Source: Siniperca chuatsi
Taxonomy: Eukaryota > Chordata > Actinopteri > Centrarchiformes > Sinipercidae
NCBI RefSeq assembly: GCF_020085105.1
Contig: NC_058045.1
Coordinates: forward strand, 10,487,833 to 10,551,832
Direction of reading: 5' to 3'
Length of the DNA stretch: 64,000 bases
Shown here piece by piece: positions 36,480 through 64,000 of the stretch; position 1 is the first letter of the stretch, and each line of letters starts with the position of its first letter. The translations under genes and the position numbers were made by a program. The notes under the pieces are model-generated. The model ran no database searches. It saw only the letters and a list, made by a program, of their open reading frames with translations, and had not been told where the DNA came from.

Positions 36480-36745
36480 TTAACTTTAGCTCTTTTGGCC
36501 TCCAAACTCCACTCTAATCAACCTCCAGCAGCACTACCTGCTCACCACCAAATGGCAGACAAGTTAGCCAGCTGGTGAGCATAGTGAAGCATTTAGCAGC
36601 TAACCTAAAGAGCTAGAAAGTTTTCTCAGGAGTTGGTGGAGAGTAAATATTTCTCTCGACTGGTGAATGGAAATGAATGCTAATGTTGCTCCAATGTTAA
36701 ACAGGCTAACACGTTTGCTAACATTTCAGCTTTATGGTAGTAATA
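36480..36745. mobile_element. Diverged copy of the 22360-22882 MITE family
   Basis: Shares gtgagcatagtgaagcattt, agcagctaa and ctcaggagttggtggagag with the reverse strand of the 22.5 kb element. The ends are not clear. Lies in the tmem80-myrf intergenic region. Confidence 0.45.
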
Positions 36746-37142
36746 TGTGGATGTTTTTTTCAGCTTGTTCAGCTGGCAAGTGGCCATGACATGAAGTTGG
36801 TGCAATAACACAGTATGCTATACACTATACATGAAAGTAATGACATCTTTGTCCATAATCTTTGATATATCAGGACACAATTTGTCATGTCACTTCATCT
36901 ACATATTTTTCACACAAGCTTAGGAGGACATTGTTTGACTTAGCTGCATTTATTCTCCAGAGACTCACTCTAACGTTACATGCCTAACCCTAACCTTAAT
37001 CCTAAAATGTAATATTAAACCTTGTGGGGATCTGCTTTTTGTCCCAAACAGGAGGTGAGCCCCCATAATGTGACTTTGTTAACAGGGTTTAAATCCACAC
37101 AACATGCAAGATTTAGTAGCCTACAAGTGGGCTACACGACCT

Positions 37143-37144
<2 letters not shown>

Positions 37145-37206
<62 letters not shown>
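37145..37206. repeat. (CA)31 microsatellite
   Basis: A perfect dinucleotide run of about 62 bp in the intergenic DNA between tmem80 and myrf. The histidine/threonine and valine/cysteine open frames crossing it are artefacts of the repeat. Confidence 0.98.
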
Positions 37207-37207
<1 letters not shown>

Positions 37208-38204
37208 CCATGCACATGCAGTTAGCAGAGCTATATGAGATAAGAAATATAGAATACCAAAACGAACTGCTTTAGCATAGCCAGCTGTTTCATTGTCCCC
37301 TGCAGCCTCTATCTGTTTCTCTTTCTTGCTTGTCCTCTGAAACAATCTGCATAGTGTGGCTGAAAGAACGGAGGCGTTGTTTGGATTGAATGGAGGAAAA
37401 GCAGAGGGGTGGAGGGGTGGAGAGGGAGATGCTCCAGCTGTGGGGGAACAAGACAACACAACAGCATCTCACATGTGGGTGGGGGGGGGTGGACATCAGG
37501 GCTGTGGGGGCTGCACACAGTGGCATTGTTATAAGGGGGTGGGATGCAGCTGATAAGGTTTAGAGAAATGGATCATTCCCTCAAATCCTCCCCTTGGGAA
37601 GTCTCGACAGAAAACACTCCTGTTACTGTATGGTTGTTTAAGCTGGAGGGATTCAATAAGGCCCCACAGAAGTATTTTAAATCACTAAAACATACTGTAG
37701 ATCAAAGTTTCACAAATGTTTTTCGCTACTAGATCAGTGAGAGAGAAAATATTTATTTTTAGGGCCGTGAATCAGGTTAAAAGACTGAACATAGCAGCAC
37801 ATACTGAGTGACATAGATCAAGTGTGTTGTGTGGCCTTACCTAACCGCATGTAGTTTTTATTAGTTTAAAGTGCTTTCATAAAGTTAAAGCAAACTCAAG
37901 TATTTCGATTACCCCCAGAAAAAAAGGGAGAAACCTCCGGAGAAGCAACAGAGGAGAGATCCCTCTTCCAGGACGGAAAGACATGCAGTAGGTGTCATAT
38001 AGGTACAGAATAGGCCAAAGTAATAAAATTACAGTAGGCAATGAATCTGTTTAAATGTTGTACCCAGAAAGTGTATTTGAGCCCAAATTTCTCAATCTTT
38101 CAAAAAAGCTGCTTTGTTTTAGAGCATAATACATTTATCCTGTTATAATTTTCAAGAAAAATATGTTTATATATTTCAAGTATCAAGAATGATTTTAAGT
38201 ATGG

Positions 38205-38530
38205 ATTATATTTTTGGATTGCTGATTTTTTTTTTCTTCGATTAATCGTTTTATAAAATGTCAAAAAGTTGTAAAAAAAATCACAACTTGTCAGAGTGAT
38301 GTCTTCAAATTGCTTGATTTGTCCGTCCAATAGTTCAAAACACAAAGATATTTCATTTACTAACATATGACAAAGAAAAGTAGCAAATCCTCATACATGA
38401 GAAGCTGGAACCAGCAAAGTTCTGGCATTTTATGCTTGTGAAATGACTGAAATGATAAATCGATTAATAAAATAGTTGCCGATTAATTTTCTTATGATGA
38501 CCAATCTATCGACTAATCTCTACAAATCAT
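38205..38530. mobile_element. Interspersed fish repeat with ATTAATCG-rich ends
   Basis: Contains ttcgattaatcgtttt at one end and cgattaattttcttatgatg with tcgactaatct at the other. Between them are tgtccgtccaatagttcaaa and gagaagctggaaccagc. The same phrases in the same order lie at about 43690-44000. It is a non-autonomous family; the ends are not exactly defined. Confidence 0.6.
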
Positions 38531-38579
38531 TACACTGAGGTCTTTAGATGAGGTAGTGAATATTGTTAACAATACATTT

Positions 38580-39217
38580 TAATGTAAAGGACTTTTTTTT
38601 GTCCGGGGATATGTGCAGCAGCCTGGCGCACATCCCTCACCTGCCTCAGCTCCTCTCCTCCGACTCTGCTGCACACATCCTGTCTGAGAGGGAGAGGCAA
38701 AGGAGGAAGAGTCAACAGAAGGGACTTGGGAGTCAAGTTTAGCCAACTTTTACGCTTTTTGTTCTTTGTCTTTTTTGGAAAAACTTAGATTTTCCTGTTG
38801 ATTTTTCCATTTTTCCCCCCACAGGCTGATGGTATTTTTTGCGAATGTAAACCAAAGCTTATTATGAAGCTTGTGGGAGCTGAAGTAAAGGTGCGCCTGA
38901 AGGGAAATGCTTTAACATTGGATTTTTGGTGGCACCTTAATTAAATAAAAAAAGACTATAGTTTTAAAGTTATAGCCTGGTACCGTAGCGTCACTGGAGG
39001 CGTTTGGCGAAGGGACGTCAGTCCAGTGCCAAGTTGCTGAAGAAGAGAAAGAAGTTCTCCGCATGAAGCGCTGGATATATGAGAACTAAAACAAGAAGAA
39101 GTCACTAAGAATATCATCTGGATTTCGTGATGTACATGTGAAAGTTTCCCCGATCCGAATTGATTTTGTTCGGACAGGGGGAGACTTTAATGGATTTTTT
39201 ATGTGGGACCCGCTAGG
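38580..39217 (+). promoter_or_regulatory. myrf: myrf 5' UTR / promoter region
   Basis: A GC-richer stretch (ctcacctgcctcagctcctc around 38638-38660 and purine-rich blocks after it) precedes the myrf ATG after a long AT-rich intergenic region. It probably holds the first exon leader. The exact start of transcription is not visible and no clear TATA box was found. Confidence 0.4.

Positions 39218-39230
<13 letters not shown>
39190..39230 (+). promoter_or_regulatory. myrf: Two short upstream ORFs abutting and overlapping the myrf start
   Basis: An upstream ATG at 39190 opens an 8-codon frame stopping at 39214-39216, one base before the main ATG. A second ATG at 39201 opens a 9-codon frame that runs through the main ATG in another frame and stops at 39228-39230. 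Such uORFs commonly reduce or regulate initiation at the main start. Confidence 0.65.
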
Positions 39231-62026
<22,796 letters not shown>

Positions 62027-63720
62027 GGAGGAAGACGATGTATCCCAGTGCCTTTTCAATATACCACATTTTTCCTTTGTGGTTCCATTTGTACACTGTT
62101 GTGATCGGATAAGGTTTCGTCTCATTATTGTACATTATTTTTTAAAGATATTCATACAGAACAAACTATATACCACTGTCCCCACTGTAATCCCCTCCAT
62201 ATGTATATGCATTAAGACATCTCTTTTTGCTGTGATCACTGGAGTTTGAAAAACTGTTTAAATTTTTTTGTCTGTCACTGAAAATGTTTTAGTTCACTGT
62301 AACTGACAACTGCGTCGTGTCATTGTTAACTGCTATTGTGTAAGTAACGTCCAAGAGTTTATAGCTCACTTAATTACTGATCACTATGTCTTCCCTACTT
62401 TATATAAGCCACAACTACTTGTTAGCAGAATTCAAGTTTCTTAATGAAGTCCAGGCTAAGATACTGTAGATGACACTATGTATATTTGTGTTCATTTTTT
62501 TTTTTTAATACGATGAATCTGTATGTACAATGAAACCAGTGCCAACTGAAAACAAAAACACTTTTCATTAGTTTTATACACTGGAGAGAAGATCATTGGC
62601 TTCTGCTGAAGGCCTCAGTGAATGGTTGCAACTAGCACTGAAAATATACCTCAGTAGTGCACATGGCAAATCCTGGGTCTCTACAGTGGAGCATTGTGTT
62701 TGAGGCTGCTGCAGTCAACTAGACTGCCTGCTGTCTCCGCAAGCAGCATCTGATTAAATACTGTACAGAGCAGGAAAATACTGCACAGTATTTCTATCTC
62801 TATTGTGACACTGAATGAAACATCATATTGTTACATGACATGTTTATACACATGCATTCTATTACACAGAAATCCTTATTATCATTCCTTAAATGATGCC
62901 ATACATTTAAAGATCACTGAGCGATTTCACTTCAGCAGATTCACTGGATGACATGCGATAAGACTGGATAAGTAAACAAATCACTGGAAATGAACATGTA
63001 GAAACACTGACAGCTCTTAGCATCTAATAGTGGAAATGCAACAAGTCCAACACTGACAATAGAAACACTGGAATAGCTTACACTGTATTTTGCAAACTGG
63101 ATGCTGAATGCTGGTATGGCAATAAATGGCATATATCATTTCAGGTGCATGCCCAATCATTTCTCTAAAATGATACATCTCAGCTCAGAGGCAACTCAAA
63201 TGCTGCTTCATCTTTGGAAATTCCATTTTAATGGCTCCATCATGTAGCTGAGAAGGAATTGCATTTATTTACGCACACTCTAGAGATAAAAATGGACATT
63301 ATACACTGGACTCTTTCATGTATTTCTCTGGATGTTTTAAATATTTTTCCTGTGCCTATACAATTAAGAATATGCAGTGATAACACTTTTAATACAACTG
63401 AATTGTACAACGTGTTCTTTTCTATTATCCTTTCTTCTTTTGAAGGCATTCTCCACTTACTCTCACCACCATGCTTTTGTTGAAATTAGTTTTTAAATGC
63501 ATATTCCATATGTGTCTGTGTTCAGAAAGAAAAAAACAAATAGTGTATCTCAAATGTAAAATCAATATTAAATAGGAAAAACAGCCATCAGACAAAAGTT
63601 TATGGAATTTATCATAATATGAAGACACTGTACAGTGCTTTCAGTATAATTATTATGACTTCAGTGGGTATAGTGTACTATTTTAGCTTATTTATAATGC
63701 ACCAGCTAGCATAATAAAAA
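62027..63720 (+). other. myrf: myrf 3' UTR with candidate poly(A) signals
   Basis: Non-coding, AT-rich DNA follows the TGA at 62024-62026. AATAAA occurs at 63121-63126 and 63713-63718, the second followed by an A run. Mammalian MYRF also has a long 3' UTR, so a 1.1 or 1.7 kb UTR is plausible. From 63721 to 64000 I see nothing further. Confidence 0.5.
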
Positions 63721-64000
63721 AAAAAACACTGTAGCACTTTTTGCACTGTACATATGAACCGCTTTCGCTCTATTCAGCGCACCAGACTGTTTTCATACAC
63801 TCTGGTAGAACTGCATTACATGTAACTGTATACCTTCATTTTGTTACTACCAATGCTCCTTTTTATCTGTGTTTTATCATATTGTTTTTATAGTTGATAA
63901 TTTTTGGTTGTTGTATCAACTTTTAGTGTGTATTAACTTTTAGCTAACGGAGCCCAGAAATGATCGATAAGTATGTAAACACACACACAAATACATTTCT

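Noticed and set aside
37022..37459. Open frames with His-Thr and Cys-Val runs
   Set aside because: They are translations of the (CA)31 microsatellite.

Overview
This is a vertebrate nuclear window and almost certainly a teleost fish, probably a spiny-rayed one. The genes have many small GT-AG exons, the encoded proteins match fish or mammalian families, and the introns are full of fish-type short inverted-repeat elements and microsatellites. No bacterial, phage, CRISPR or tRNA/rRNA features were seen. I could rebuild four protein-coding genes exon by exon, each in frame from start codon to stop.

Layout: (1) fads2, + strand, 610-6352, 12 coding exons, 445 aa, a membrane front-end fatty acyl desaturase with an N-terminal cytochrome b5 domain. 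(2) eps8l2, - strand, 26782-7782, 20 coding exons, 682 aa, an actin-regulating EPS8-family adaptor, tail to tail with fads2. Its first non-coding exon and promoter probably lie near 31.0 kb. (3) tmem80, - strand, 36089-34005, 5 coding exons, 152 aa, a four-helix TMEM17/TMEM216/TMEM80-family protein lying upstream of eps8l2 on the same strand. (4) myrf, + strand, 39218-62026, 27 coding exons, 1025 aa, a membrane-bound self-cleaving transcription factor with an 11 kb first intron. The window ends in or just beyond the myrf 3' UTR.

The genes do not form one pathway. fads2 and myrf are neighbours in mammals (the FADS/MYRF cluster), and EPS8L2 and TMEM80 are neighbours in mammals on a different chromosome arm. 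Here the second pair lies between the first two genes. A cluster of three overlapping RFX/X-box-like motifs lies just inside tmem80 intron 1 and fits a ciliary role for that gene.

The rest is repeat-rich: a hAT-like MITE beside fads2 with an 8-bp target duplication and a longer relative in fads2 intron 1; several TTAA-ended MITEs; two large foldback elements; a GGGCCC-ended MITE in myrf; and an old, internally deleted Ty3/gypsy-like LTR element in myrf intron 1 with exact 5-bp target duplications and a broken gag. I found no convincing new multi-gene system. The observations most worth checking are the X-box cluster, the upstream ORFs at the myrf start, the GC-AG intron in fads2, and splice sites flanked by microsatellites in eps8l2.
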